From NCBI GenBank assembly GCA_019635275.1, contig JAHBZV010000007.1:18629-82628 (forward strand): 64,000 nucleotides of DNA, in the 5' to 3' direction. A program made the position numbers and the translations under genes. Of the stretch, positions 18,493 to 25,687 are shown one piece after another. This stretch comes from Burkholderiaceae bacterium (GTDB lineage Bacteria > Pseudomonadota > Gammaproteobacteria > Burkholderiales > Burkholderiaceae_E). The first letter of the stretch is position 1. Every line of letters begins with the position of its first letter. Under the pieces are notes generated by a model, which worked only from the letters and a program-made list of their open reading frames with translations, made no database searches and had not been told where the DNA came from.

Positions 18493-19188
18493 ATGCGCGT
18501 TCCCCTGCATCGCTGCGCAATCCTGGCCCTGACGACGGCCGGCGCCGTGCTCGCGGCCGGCGCCACGTTCGCCCAACAGCCCGCGCCGCCGGCAGCGGGC
18601 ACGACGCCGCCGGCCGGCATGACGCCGCCGGCCGGATACCGGATGGGACCGGGAATGATGGGTGGGTACGGCCCCGGCTATGGCCCGGGCTACGGTCCCG
18701 GTCCCGGCTACGGTCCCGGCTACGGTTACCGGATGGGTCCCGGCATGATGGGCGGTTACGGCCGCGGCTACGGCATGGGTCCGGGGATGATGGGCGGATT
18801 TGGCCCGGGCTTCGGCATGGGCTTCGGGATGATGGGGGGCTACGGCATGATGGGCGCCGGCGTCGGCCGCGCGCTCTGGTCCCTCGACCTCGACGACGCG
18901 CAGCGCAAGCAGGTGCTCGCGATCCAGGAAGACCTGCGCAAGAAGCAGTGGGAACTCGCCGGCAAGAGCCAGGAAGAGATGGCGAAGTTGCGCGACGCCT
19001 GGTGGACGTCGGGCAAGCGCGACCGCGCGGCGATCCTCGCCAGCTCCAGGCGGCTGAGCGAGCTGCGCCAGCAAGGGCTCGAGCAGTCGCTCGACGCGGC
19101 CGACCGTCTCGACAAGGTCCTCACGGAGCAACAGCGCGAGCAGCTCAGGCGCTGGGGGCCGTGGTGGATGCACGGCGACGGTGAGTAG
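18493..19188 (+). CDS. Spy/CpxP-like periplasmic protein with Gly/Met/Tyr-rich repeats
   Basis: 231 aa. A signal peptide (~1-27, ending ATFAQQ) is followed by a repeat region (~45-130) of MGPGMMGGYG/GPGYGPGYG units. A helical C-terminal half (LDDAQRKQVLAIQEDLRKK ... LTEQQREQLRRW) has the LTxxQ-type pattern of Spy/CpxP/CnrR-like periplasmic chaperones and metal sensors. Met-rich repeats could bind copper or silver. Start ATG 18493 has GGGAGG 5 nt upstream. Neighbours (a heavy-metal-associated-like fold and a SHOCT protein) support an envelope or metal stress role, but this is inferred. Confidence 0.75.
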   Translation: MRVPLHRCAILALTTAGAVLAAGATFAQQPAPPAAGTTPPAGMTPPAGYRMGPGMMGGYGPGYGPGYGPGPGYGPGYGYRMGPGMMGGYGRGYGMGPGMMGGFGPGFGMGFGMMGGYGMMGAGVGRALWSLDLDDAQRKQVLAIQEDLRKKQWELAGKSQEEMAKLRDAWWTSGKRDRAAILASSRRLSELRQQGLEQSLDAADRLDKVLTEQQREQLRRWGPWWMHGDGE

Positions 19189-19211
19189 CCGGGGCGTCCC
19201 CGGCCGACCGG

Positions 19212-19445
19212 CTACATCCCGACCAGATGCGCGCCCAGGCCGCGTCGCCTCACGCTCTCCAGGATGGCCTGCGCGCTGATCACGCGCGGGTCGTAGCCGA
19301 CCAGCATCATGCGTTCGAGCCGCTCGCTGGGCTGCGCGTGGACGACGCCGGCGAGGTCGGCCAGCGTCGAGCGGATCTCGTGCAACCGCGCGGGGTCGAG
19401 ACCGCGCTCGAGATCGACGATCACGTTGACGATGGGCTTGTCCAT
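19212..19445 (-). CDS. Small HMA-like protein lacking metal-binding cysteines
   Basis: 77 aa. PIVNVIVDLERGLDPARLHEI and LVGYDPRVISAQAILESVRRRG follow the beta-alpha-beta pattern of heavy-metal-associated (HMA) domains, with the typical YDPxxISAxxILExVRRxG second half. The CxxC motif is absent and the protein has no cysteine. It therefore cannot bind Cu(I) in the usual way. AGGAGG sits 7 nt before the ATG, an unusually perfect ribosome site. Convergent with the Spy-like gene. Confidence 0.72.
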   Translation of the reverse strand: MDKPIVNVIVDLERGLDPARLHEIRSTLADLAGVVHAQPSERLERMMLVGYDPRVISAQAILESVRRRGLGAHLVGM

Positions 19446-19601
19446 GGCGCGCCTCCTGCGGGGTGGATGTGGCTCGGTGAGACCGGGCTTCAGGTCCTGC
19501 CCGTCTTCACGCCACTCTGAGCGCGAGAGGTAACGAGGCGATTTCAGCCGCTGGCCGGATTGTTGCCGTTTCGTTTCGGCGTCGGCCGCAGGGAGGCTTC
19601 G

Positions 19602-19868
19602 ATGATGTGGTACGGGACCGACGGGTGGGGCTGGGGCTGGACCTGGGGGCTCGGGATGATCCACGGGCTGCTGTGGTGGGTGTTCGTCATCCTCGGGATC
19701 GTGCTGCTGCTGCGGCTGCTCGCGCGCGGTTCGGGCGGGTCGTCGGCGCCGCCGGCTTCGCCGCACCCGCCCGCCGAGACGGCGCTCGACATCCTGAAGA
19801 AGCGCTATGCGCGCGGCGAAATCGGGAAGGCGGAGTTTGAGGAGAAGAAGCGGGACCTGCAGGAGTGA
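19602..19868 (+). CDS. SHOCT-domain small membrane protein
   Basis: 88 aa. Trp/Gly-rich N-terminus (WYGTDGWGWGWTWGLGM), one transmembrane helix (~20-42, LLWWVFVILGIVLLLRLL), then a C-terminal SHOCT motif (ALDILKKRYARGEIGKAEFE) at ~62-82. SHOCT tails occur in small oligomerising membrane proteins next to metal-efflux and envelope-stress genes; the molecular role is unknown. Two ATGs in tandem (19602, 19605); GGGAGG 5 nt upstream supports 19602. Confidence 0.82.
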   Translation: MMWYGTDGWGWGWTWGLGMIHGLLWWVFVILGIVLLLRLLARGSGGSSAPPASPHPPAETALDILKKRYARGEIGKAEFEEKKRDLQE

Positions 19869-20007
19869 TGGCGGCCATCCGCGGAGGTGGGGAGCGGCCA
19901 TTCGCGAGTTGTCCGGCCGCCCCTTCATGACGTCGATTCGACACTGACGCTCGCCATCAGACCGACTCCGGGCGTCACGATCCCGTCGCTTCGAACTCGC
20001 TCGCCGG

Positions 20008-20511
20008 TCACGATCGGCTTCGGCGCGGGACCAGCATGCCGACCTCGGCACGATAGCGGCGGTAGCGTTCGCCGAATTGCGCGATGAGATCGCGCTCTTC
20101 GAACCAGATTCCGGCGAGGATGTAGCTGCTGAGCCCCATCGAGAACAGCAGGTGTCCTGCCGTCATCACCGGTACCGACCAGAGACTGAGCAGGACGCCG
20201 AGATACAGCGGATGGCGCACGTACCGATAGAGGAGCGGCGTCCTGAACTCCGGCGCCGGCATCGCGCGACCGGTCAATCGTGCGAAGACCTGCTGCAGGC
20301 CGAAGAGCTCGAAGTGGTTGATGAGGAACGTGCTGATCAGTACCAGCGCCCATCCGAGCCAGAACGTCGCCCACAGCAGCTCGGCGGCGGCCGCATTCCC
20401 GATCCGCCAGACGATCGGCTCCGCAATCGGCCGCCATTGCCAGAACAGAAGGGCCAGCACGACGCTGGTCGTGAGCACGTACGTGAATCGCCCCGGCTTC
20501 TCTAGACACAT
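20008..20511 (-). pseudogene. Methanethiol S-methyltransferase (MddA)-like, 5'-truncated by IS3
   Basis: The host reading TYVLTTSVVLALLFWQWRP... to the stop at 20008 matches the C-terminal two thirds of the NnrU/ICMT-type MddA family, which methylates methanethiol to dimethyl sulfide. Visible are several membrane helices, the INHFELFGLQQV segment, and the SAM-binding RYVRHPLYLGVLLSLWS and ERDLIAQFGERYRRYR motifs. About 80-90 N-terminal residues are missing. The IS3 end is at 20484, and the first ~9 codons (from ATG 20511) come from the IS. That ATG overlaps the transposase stop region. Probably inactive. Confidence 0.78.
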
Positions 20512-21413
20512 TCGAGCCGGTTCGTGTGGCGTCGTTCGAACTCGACCGGCGAGAGCCGATCGGTATGCCCGTGACGCCTCACGGGGTTATAGAACATCTC
20601 AATGTACTCGAACACGTCCTGGCGGGCGGCGTCGCGGCCCGGATAGATCCTGCGCCGAATTCGCTCCCGCTTGAGCAACTGGAAGAAGCTCTCGGCCACC
20701 GCATTGTCGTGACAGTTGCCGCGTCGGCTCATGCTCGCCACTAGTCCGTGTGCCTTCAGGAAGGCCTGCCAGTCATGGCTACCGTACTGACTGCCCTGGT
20801 CGGAGTGGACGATGACCTCGTGCTTCGGTTGGCGTCGCCATACCGCCATCAACAGCGCATCGAGCACGAGTTCGCGATCGATCCTTGACTGCATCGACCA
20901 GCCGATCACCTGCCGCGAGAACAGGTCGAGCACCACCGCCAGGTACAGCCAGCCTTCGTAGGTCCGGATGTACGTGATGTCGGTCACCCAGACCCGGTTC
21001 GGTTCGGAGACGTTGAACTGCTGCTGCAGCCGGTTCGGCGCGACCACCGACGGACGTCCGCCGCGGGGCGCGGGCCTGCGGCGATAGCCTGACTGTGAGC
21101 GAAGCCCCTCGGTGCGCATCAGGCGATACACGCGGTGCTTGCCGCAGCTGATGCCCAGCTCGCGCAGATCGGTGTGCACCTTGCGATAGCCGTACACGCC
21201 GCCGCTCTCGAGCCAGGAGTGCTTGATGTGACCGAGCAGCGCCTCGTCCTCGCGACGCCGTCGGCTCTGCGGCGTGGCCAGCCAGGCGTAGTACCCGCTC
21301 GGATGCACACGCATCATCCGGCAAAGCGTTCGCACCGCGTGCTGCACCTGCTGCTCGCGGATGAAGGCGTACCTCACGTGGACTGCTTGGCGAAGTACGC
21401 CGTGGCCTTTTTT
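20502..21413 (-). CDS. IS3-family transposase OrfB (frameshifted part of OrfAB)
   Basis: 303 codons read after a -1 shift at the heptamer A-AAA-AAG (21413-21407, reverse strand). The integrase-core DDE residues appear as WVTDITYI, HSDQGSQY and NAVAESFF (D-D-E with the 35-residue spacing typical of IS3). An HTH_21-type region (YGYRKVHTDLRELG) precedes them, and the YNPVRRHGH tail is typical. Full length and apparently intact. Its stop codon lies in the right inverted repeat, and the end overlaps the new start of the mddA remnant. Confidence 0.9.
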   Translation of the reverse strand, partial: KKGHGVLRQAVHVRYAFIREQQVQHAVRTLCRMMRVHPSGYYAWLATPQSRRRREDEALLGHIKHSWLESGGVYGYRKVHTDLRELGISCGKHRVYRLMRTEGLRSQSGYRRRPAPRGGRPSVVAPNRLQQQFNVSEPNRVWVTDITYIRTYEGWLYLAVVLDLFSRQVIGWSMQSRIDRELVLDALLMAVWRRQPKHEVIVHSDQGSQYGSHDWQAFLKAHGLVASMSRRGNCHDNAVAESFFQLLKRERIRRRIYPGRDAARQDVFEYIEMFYNPVRRHGHTDRLSPVEFERRHTNRLECV

Positions 21414-21655
21414 AGGATGTCGCGTTCCTCGGTCACGCGCCGCAGTTCCGACTTCAGCCGCCGAATCTCCGCGGCCGCGTCCTGCGCGGCCGCCGCGGTC
21501 GGGCCGTCGGCCTCGCGATGCGCCCGCAACCACTGGTACAGGCTCCAGGGCGATACGCCCAAGCGCGTCGCCACTTCCCGCACCGGATACCCACGCTCGA
21601 CGACCTGCTTCACCGCCTCGGCCCTGAACTCGGCCGTGTACCGTAAGCGTCCCAC
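21374..21655 (-). CDS. IS3-family OrfA with 5' end replaced by IS66
   Basis: HTH_8-type transposase subunit (YTAEFRAEAVKQVVERGYPV, RLGVSPWSLYQWLR) with a coiled region before the frameshift site. The native gene began at ATG 24185 (MGTSQTRYT) and was cut after its ninth codon by IS66 (duplication at 21635-21642). By chance a GTG inside the IS66 end at 21655 is in frame, giving M-G-R-L-R-Y-T-A-E-F. OrfA could therefore still be made with only its first residues changed. Ends at TGA in frame 0; -1 shifting yields OrfAB. Confidence 0.82.
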   Translation of the reverse strand: MGRLRYTAEFRAEAVKQVVERGYPVREVATRLGVSPWSLYQWLRAHREADGPTAAAAQDAAAEIRRLKSELRRVTEERDILKKATAYFAKQST

Positions 21656-21697
21656 GAAGTCAGGTTGACAGCGAACGGCGTGAGCCGATTTCGGTCG

Positions 21698-23290
21698 TCA
21701 GACGGGCAGCGGGGTCCAGCGATGCGGGAGCAGCGCGTCGATCTCGCGGGCTCGCTGGGTGGGCAGGCGCTCGAGGACGTCCTTGAGATAGGCGTAAGGA
21801 TCGTGCCCGTTGAGCTTGGCCGACTGGATCAGGCTCACGATCGCCGCCGCGCGCTGGCCCGCGGCCAGCGTTCCGGCGAACAACCAGTTCTTGCGACCCG
21901 TCGCCCATGGACGGATCTGCTGCTCGTCATGGTTGTTGTCGATGGGCAGGCGTGGATCGTCGAGGTACCGCACGAGCGCGCGCCAGCGGTTCAGGCTGTA
22001 GTCGATCGCCTTGGCCGTGGCCGTTCCGTCGCTCACCCGGACACGCTGCGCGAGCAGCCATTCGTGCAGCGCCCTGGCCACCGGTGCCGCTCGGGTCCGC
22101 CGCAGCTGCAGCCGCTCCTGCGGCGCGAGGTCCCTGGCGTCGCGCTCGACGTCGTAGAGCTTGCCGATCAGTTCGAGCGCCGCCCGCGCGATCTCGCTCT
22201 TGTTGGCGACGTGCAGTTCGACGAACTTGCGCCGCGCGTGCGCCATGCAGCCGACCTCGGTCACCCCGCGCTCGAACAGCCACTTGTACCCCGAGAAGTC
22301 GTCGCACACCAGGTGCCCCGTCCACGGGATCGGCTCGCGTTCGCACCGATCACGGTCATGGCCGAGGAACGCCCTGGCGTGTTCACCCGAGCGGCTGGCG
22401 GTGAAGTCGTAGACGACGGCCTGGATCGATTCGTGCGCCGCGGCCGTCCACGCCCACAGGTAGGCGCGGTGCGTCTTGCCCGTGCCCGGTGCGAGCATCG
22501 ACACCGGCGTCTCGTCGGCATGCAGCACCGCGCACTCGAGCAGCCGCGCCTTCAGCGCTTCCACCAATGGTTGCAGCCGTGCTCCACACTGACCCACCCA
22601 CGCAGCGAGCGTCGAGCGCGCAATCGCCATACCGGCCCGCGCAAAGATCGCCTCCTGCCGGTACAGCGGCAGGTGATCGGCGTGCTTGGCCACCAGCACC
22701 TGTGCCAACAACCCCGCCGTGGGAATCCCCTTGTCGATGACCTGCGCGGGCACCGGCGCCTGCACCAGCGTGCGGCAGTGCGCGCAGGCCCACTTGCCCC
22801 GAACGTGGCGCTCCACCGTAAAGACGCCCGGCGTGTAGTCCAGCTTCTCGGCGACGTCCTCGCCGATGCGTTTGAGTTCGCACCCGCAGCCGCAGGTCGT
22901 GCTCTCGGGCTCATGCCGGATCTCGCGCCGCGGCAGGTGCGCGGGCAGCGCCTGACGCTTCGGGGGCTGCTTGGGCGCCTCCGATTCCCCGAGCGGGGGC
23001 AGTGTCGCCTGCAGCTGCTCGATCTGCGCTTCGATCGCGGCGATGTCGGCCTGCACCGACTCCTCGAACAGCGCGCGCTGCTCGGCGTTGATCCGCTCGC
23101 TGCTCGCGCCGAACTTCAGGCGCTTGAGCTGCGCGATCTCGAAGGTCAGCTTGTCGATCTTGGCGTCGCGCCAGACCAACTCCTGCGCGTCGCGGTTGGC
23201 GCGCTCGATCAGCTTGGCAGCGAGCGCACGCAGCTGCTCGGCGTTCAGTGCGTCGAGCTGGGCGGGGTCGATCTGCGTGCCGTCGATCAT
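21698..23290 (-). CDS. IS66 transposase TnpC
   Basis: 530 aa, full length. An N-terminal coiled region with the IS66_N motif (LKFGASSERI) leads to a zinc-binding stretch (CGCGCELKRIGEDV ... CAHCRTL) at ~128-170. The catalytic domain follows: LHADETPV, LVCDDFSGYKWL, MAHARRKFVEL and DNNHDEQQIRPWATGRKNWLF. The conserved DDE acidic residues appear retained. It is the DNA strand-transfer enzyme of IS66. Located 69 nt after tnpB. Confidence 0.95.
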   Translation of the reverse strand: MIDGTQIDPAQLDALNAEQLRALAAKLIERANRDAQELVWRDAKIDKLTFEIAQLKRLKFGASSERINAEQRALFEESVQADIAAIEAQIEQLQATLPPLGESEAPKQPPKRQALPAHLPRREIRHEPESTTCGCGCELKRIGEDVAEKLDYTPGVFTVERHVRGKWACAHCRTLVQAPVPAQVIDKGIPTAGLLAQVLVAKHADHLPLYRQEAIFARAGMAIARSTLAAWVGQCGARLQPLVEALKARLLECAVLHADETPVSMLAPGTGKTHRAYLWAWTAAAHESIQAVVYDFTASRSGEHARAFLGHDRDRCEREPIPWTGHLVCDDFSGYKWLFERGVTEVGCMAHARRKFVELHVANKSEIARAALELIGKLYDVERDARDLAPQERLQLRRTRAAPVARALHEWLLAQRVRVSDGTATAKAIDYSLNRWRALVRYLDDPRLPIDNNHDEQQIRPWATGRKNWLFAGTLAAGQRAAAIVSLIQSAKLNGHDPYAYLKDVLERLPTQRAREIDALLPHRWTPLPV

Positions 23291-23359
23291 CGGCCGCAGT
23301 GTGCCGGCTCGCGTGCGTGCGAGCCATCGGTGAATGCTCGACTTGCCAGCGACGGCGAT

Positions 23360-23695
23360 CTACAGCACGCTGATCACGCCGTTCTCACCGACCCGATGCC
23401 AGGGCAGGCCGAGCACCAGGGCATGAAGTTGCTCGTGCGTGATCGAGTGCGGCGCACCGTTGCCCCCACCAGGCCAGACGAAGCGGCCCCGGTACAGGCG
23501 GCGCGCGGCCAACCAGATCCCGATACCGTCGTGAACCAAGACCTTGAGACGGGTCGAGCGCTTGTTGGCGAACACGTACGCGTGATGCGGGTGCGCGGCG
23601 CCGAACACCCTGACCACACGCGCCAGCGTCGTGTCGGTACCGGCTCGCATGTCCATCGGCTCGATGCACAGCCACACCGCTTCGATTCGGATCAT
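23360..23695 (-). CDS. IS66 accessory protein TnpB
   Basis: 111 aa starting MIRIEAVWLCIEPMDMRAG, the classic IS66 ORF2 N-terminus (family pattern: xVWLxxxPxDMRxGxDxL). VFGAAHPHHAYVFANKRSTR and LVHDGIGIWLAARRLYRGRF complete the fold. It is required for IS66 transposition; the mechanism is unclear. The start overlaps the tnpA stop by 4 nt (ATGA). The open frame runs 10 codons further upstream but the ATG at 23695 matches the family. Confidence 0.93.
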   Translation of the reverse strand: MIRIEAVWLCIEPMDMRAGTDTTLARVVRVFGAAHPHHAYVFANKRSTRLKVLVHDGIGIWLAARRLYRGRFVWPGGGNGAPHSITHEQLHALVLGLPWHRVGENGVISVL

Positions 23696-24081
23696 CGCAG
23701 CCAGTCGCGAAGCCACGCCGCGCAATCGCGCGCAGCCGCCGCCGGCCAGGTAATGCTCACCGTCGTGCCGGCGCGCTGCAGTTCGATGCGGATATCGCCC
23801 TGCACCGAGGGCGCGCTCAGCGCCAACGGAACGAACGTGGGCGGCACGGGCTCAACCTCCTGCGCCTGCTGCGTCGCCGCTACCGCTCGCTTCGGCGGCA
23901 GTCTGTGCTCGGCCTCGATCACCCACTTGCGCAGCATGTTCGCGTTCAGCCCATGATGCAGCGCCACCGCGGCAATCGACACGCCGGGCCTCATGCACTC
24001 GCCGACGACCGATTGCTTGAACTCCGCACTGTGCCGGCGACGACGTCGCCGGCCCATCAGGTCAACCCCGTAAGTGTTCAT
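23692..24081 (-). CDS. IS66 protein TnpA (HTH transposase subunit)
   Basis: 129 aa. N-terminal helix-turn-helix of the IS66 ORF1 type (RRHSAEFKQSVVGECMRPGVS, ALHHGLNANMLRKWV) plus a C-terminal stretch IELQRAGTTVSITWP shared by family members. It probably binds the IS ends. First gene of the IS66 operon, 77 nt inside the right end. Confidence 0.92.
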   Translation of the reverse strand: MNTYGVDLMGRRRRRRHSAEFKQSVVGECMRPGVSIAAVALHHGLNANMLRKWVIEAEHRLPPKRAVAATQQAQEVEPVPPTFVPLALSAPSVQGDIRIELQRAGTTVSITWPAAAARDCAAWLRDWLR

Positions 24082-24246
24082 GTGTCCGCCTGTCTACGCG
24101 GACACGAGCATCCTAAGAACGCCGCCTGCCGGTCAACATGGGTTCGCTGGCCGCTTACCGTGTACCGCGTCTGACTCGTTCCCATCTGACCTCCGTTCGC
24201 CTCATTGTGAGGCTCGAAGGTGTCTACGAAAAGCGGGGCGATTCAG

Positions 24247-24351
24247 GAAATCGACGGCCGCCTTGTCTTCCGCATCAAGGCGTCGCCAGCGCACAAGGGT
24301 GTTCTTGCTGGCCGAGAGGGCTGGGGCAATGAGAAGAAGATCGTTTGGTGA
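24247..24351 (+). pseudogene. 3' remnant of an unknown gene next to the attC-like site
   Basis: Directly after the IS3 end an open frame reads EIDGRLVFRIKASPAHKGVL to GWGNEKKIVW and a stop at 24349. Its amino-acid composition looks coding. The upstream part is absent, cut away by the IS3 junction. It ends 7 nt before the attC-like site, as the last codons of an integron cassette would. The family is not recognised. Confidence 0.35.
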
Positions 24352-24357
24352 ATCGTG

Positions 24358-24436
24358 GCCTGACCCGTCGTTGCACCCGACGCGCTACGACTGGCTTTCG
24401 CCAAGCTCCGCCCGTGAGTGAACTCTAGCGTTAGAC
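24358..24436 (+). repeat. Integron attC-like recombination site
   Basis: 79 bp ending in a perfect GTTRRRY core (GTTAGAC, 24430-24436) placed immediately before the ATG at 24437. It begins with GCCTGAC, one mismatch from RYYYAAC and nearly complementary to the terminal core. The middle can fold around TGGC-TTTC-GCCA. Length, cores and the ORF starting right at the core fit a gene-cassette attC. No integron integrase is present in the window. Confidence 0.5.
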
Positions 24437-24763
24437 ATGCTCAAGCTCCTGCGTACGATTGCCGAAGACGACGCCGCCGTAAAGTCGCTGTTCGATCACG
24501 TACGAAACCTCGGCATTGCGGCGGCGGTTCTCGGAGCGGCTTTGTGGAAGTTTCGGAACGCGGAGCCACAGATCTTCTACTTCGAAATGTTTATCGTGGC
24601 GCTCCTCGCCGGTTTAGGAGCGTTCCTGTTCTTCGTGAACCAGTTCCACGGCATTCGCAAGCTCAGAAGCGCAGGTTATCCCGCATGGGTATACCACCTC
24701 GTGCTTCACACGTACTCTCTCGTCGCGGTAACCATCATCCTGGCGCTCGCGTGGAGGTACTAG
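24437..24763 (+). CDS. Small three-helix membrane protein, possible gene cassette
   Basis: 108 aa with three hydrophobic segments (~25-42, 50-71, 84-105) and a short charged N-terminus (MLKLLRTIAEDDAAVKSLFDH). No recognised family. It starts directly after the attC-like core. Codon usage is less GC-biased than the core genome, with many A/T-ending codons. Its stop overlaps the end of the convergent recombinase gene by 3 nt, so any downstream attC has been lost. Confidence 0.6.
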   Translation: MLKLLRTIAEDDAAVKSLFDHVRNLGIAAAVLGAALWKFRNAEPQIFYFEMFIVALLAGLGAFLFFVNQFHGIRKLRSAGYPAWVYHLVLHTYSLVAVTIILALAWRY

Positions 24764-25344
24764 CCAGGTGGTGCGTTCTCTCGAATGGACACTATCGTCC
24801 CGCGCGATACCCCGTATCGTTTCGCCGCCGCGGTCACCGTCTCGCCCCCCGCGAGCCGCTGAACAATCTCCGCCCGCTGCTTCTCGGTCGTCTTGGCGGG
24901 CCTGCCGAACTTCTTGCCCTGCGCGCGAGCGCGCGCCTGGCCGGCGAGCGTTCGCTCGATGATCAGGTCACGTTCGAAGTCCGCGACCGCCGCGAGCACC
25001 TTCACGGTCATCTCGCCGGTGGACGACGTAAGGTCCAAGCCACCGAGTTGCAGGACATGCAGTCGGATGCCTCGCTGCTTGCAGAGCTGAACCGTGTGCT
25101 GGACGTCGATCGAGTCTCGGCCGATGCGGTCGAGCTTCGTGACAACCAGCGTGTCCCCCTCTTCGAGCTTGTCCATCAGCTTGGTGAAGCCCGGCCGCTG
25201 CATGGCCGGCACCGACCCGCTGATCTTCTCCTCGATGTACCGGCGAGGTTGGATCGCAAAACCGGCCTGCCCAATCTCGGCGAGCTGATTGACAGGGTTC
25301 TGCTCGACAGTCGAGACACGAGCGTAGGCGAAGACGCGAGACAT
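24760..25344 (-). CDS. Serine recombinase (resolvase/invertase family)
   Basis: 194 aa. The N-terminal catalytic domain has ARVSTVEQN with the nucleophilic Ser near residue 10, LVVTKLDRIGRDS (catalytic Arg residues) and TLAGQARARAQGKKFGRP. The C-terminal HTH resolvase DNA-binding domain reads TVTAAAKRYGVSRGTIVSI (~165-187). Size and layout are those of Tn3-type TnpR or plasmid ParA resolvases. Directly upstream are five GTCAGAA repeats (25357-25443), a likely res site. No transposase of a Tn3 element is in the window, so it may be a remnant or a stand-alone recombinase. Confidence 0.88.
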   Translation of the reverse strand: MSRVFAYARVSTVEQNPVNQLAEIGQAGFAIQPRRYIEEKISGSVPAMQRPGFTKLMDKLEEGDTLVVTKLDRIGRDSIDVQHTVQLCKQRGIRLHVLQLGGLDLTSSTGEMTVKVLAAVADFERDLIIERTLAGQARARAQGKKFGRPAKTTEKQRAEIVQRLAGGETVTAAAKRYGVSRGTIVSIRENAPPG

Positions 25345-25356
25345 GACGGCCTCCGA

Positions 25357-25443
25357 GTGTCAGAAAGTGCCGTCAGAATACAAGAACCGTCAGAAACACT
25401 GCAATGGGTATATTTCTGACAGTGATCAAGTAGCCGTCAGAAA
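25357..25443. repeat. res-like cluster of five GTCAGAA repeats
   Basis: Copies of (C/T)GTCAGAA(A/T) lie at 25357-25366, 25370-25379, 25387-25396, 25413-25422 (inverted) and 25434-25443. The third and fourth form an inverted pair (GTCAGAAA ... TTTCTGAC, 32 bp end to end) like a resolvase crossover site. Located just upstream of the recombinase start. The rest of 25444-25687 shows no supported gene. Confidence 0.5.
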
Positions 25444-25687
25444 ATGATCACCTTCTGGCGATGCGTGATCCGTCCGCCAGCACTGCGGTTCTCGGCCTCA
25501 GGGACACGTCAGGCCCTCGCACCGAAATGCACCGCACCGCATCGGCGTGTTCGGATAAGGTCCATGCCGTCGATACTAGTTGCGTACTACTATGGTTGGA
25601 GTACTTGGAGGCCCGGGCCTTGGCCGAATGCGGGACCGGTGACGTACGAAGGAAGACTGCGTTTCTACACCTTCCGAGCTCGGATGC

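Larger units (their letters stand above)
21643..24158 (-). mobile_element. IS66-family element with 8-bp target duplication
   Basis: 2516 bp. The ends match as inverted repeats: GTAAGCG at 21643 and GTAAGCG on the reverse strand from 24158, followed by conserved TTGAC and GGCG blocks. It is flanked by CGTGTACC at 21635-21642 and 24159-24166, the 8-bp duplication made by IS66. It carries the standard tnpA-tnpB-tnpC set on the reverse strand, all intact. Inserted into orfA of the surrounding IS3 element, so it arrived later. Confidence 0.93.
20484..24245 (-). mobile_element. IS3-family element (IS3 group), split by an IS66 element
   Basis: The two ends carry matching inverted repeats: TGAATCGCCCCG reads inward from 20484, and the same 12 bases read inward on the reverse strand from 24245. 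Similarity continues through GTAGACACCTTCGAGCC versus CTAGACACATTCGAGCC. Removing the IS66 insert and one copy of its duplication leaves about 1238 bp, the normal IS3 size. OrfA and OrfB lie on the reverse strand with an A-AAA-AAG slippery site. The flanks (ACG before, GGA after) show no target duplication, so adjacent sequence has been deleted or rearranged. Confidence 0.88.

Noticed and set aside
25444-25687. Small forward ORFs between the res-like repeats and the zinc-ribbon gene
   Set aside because: No ribosome site, motif or membrane pattern; overlapping frames compete.
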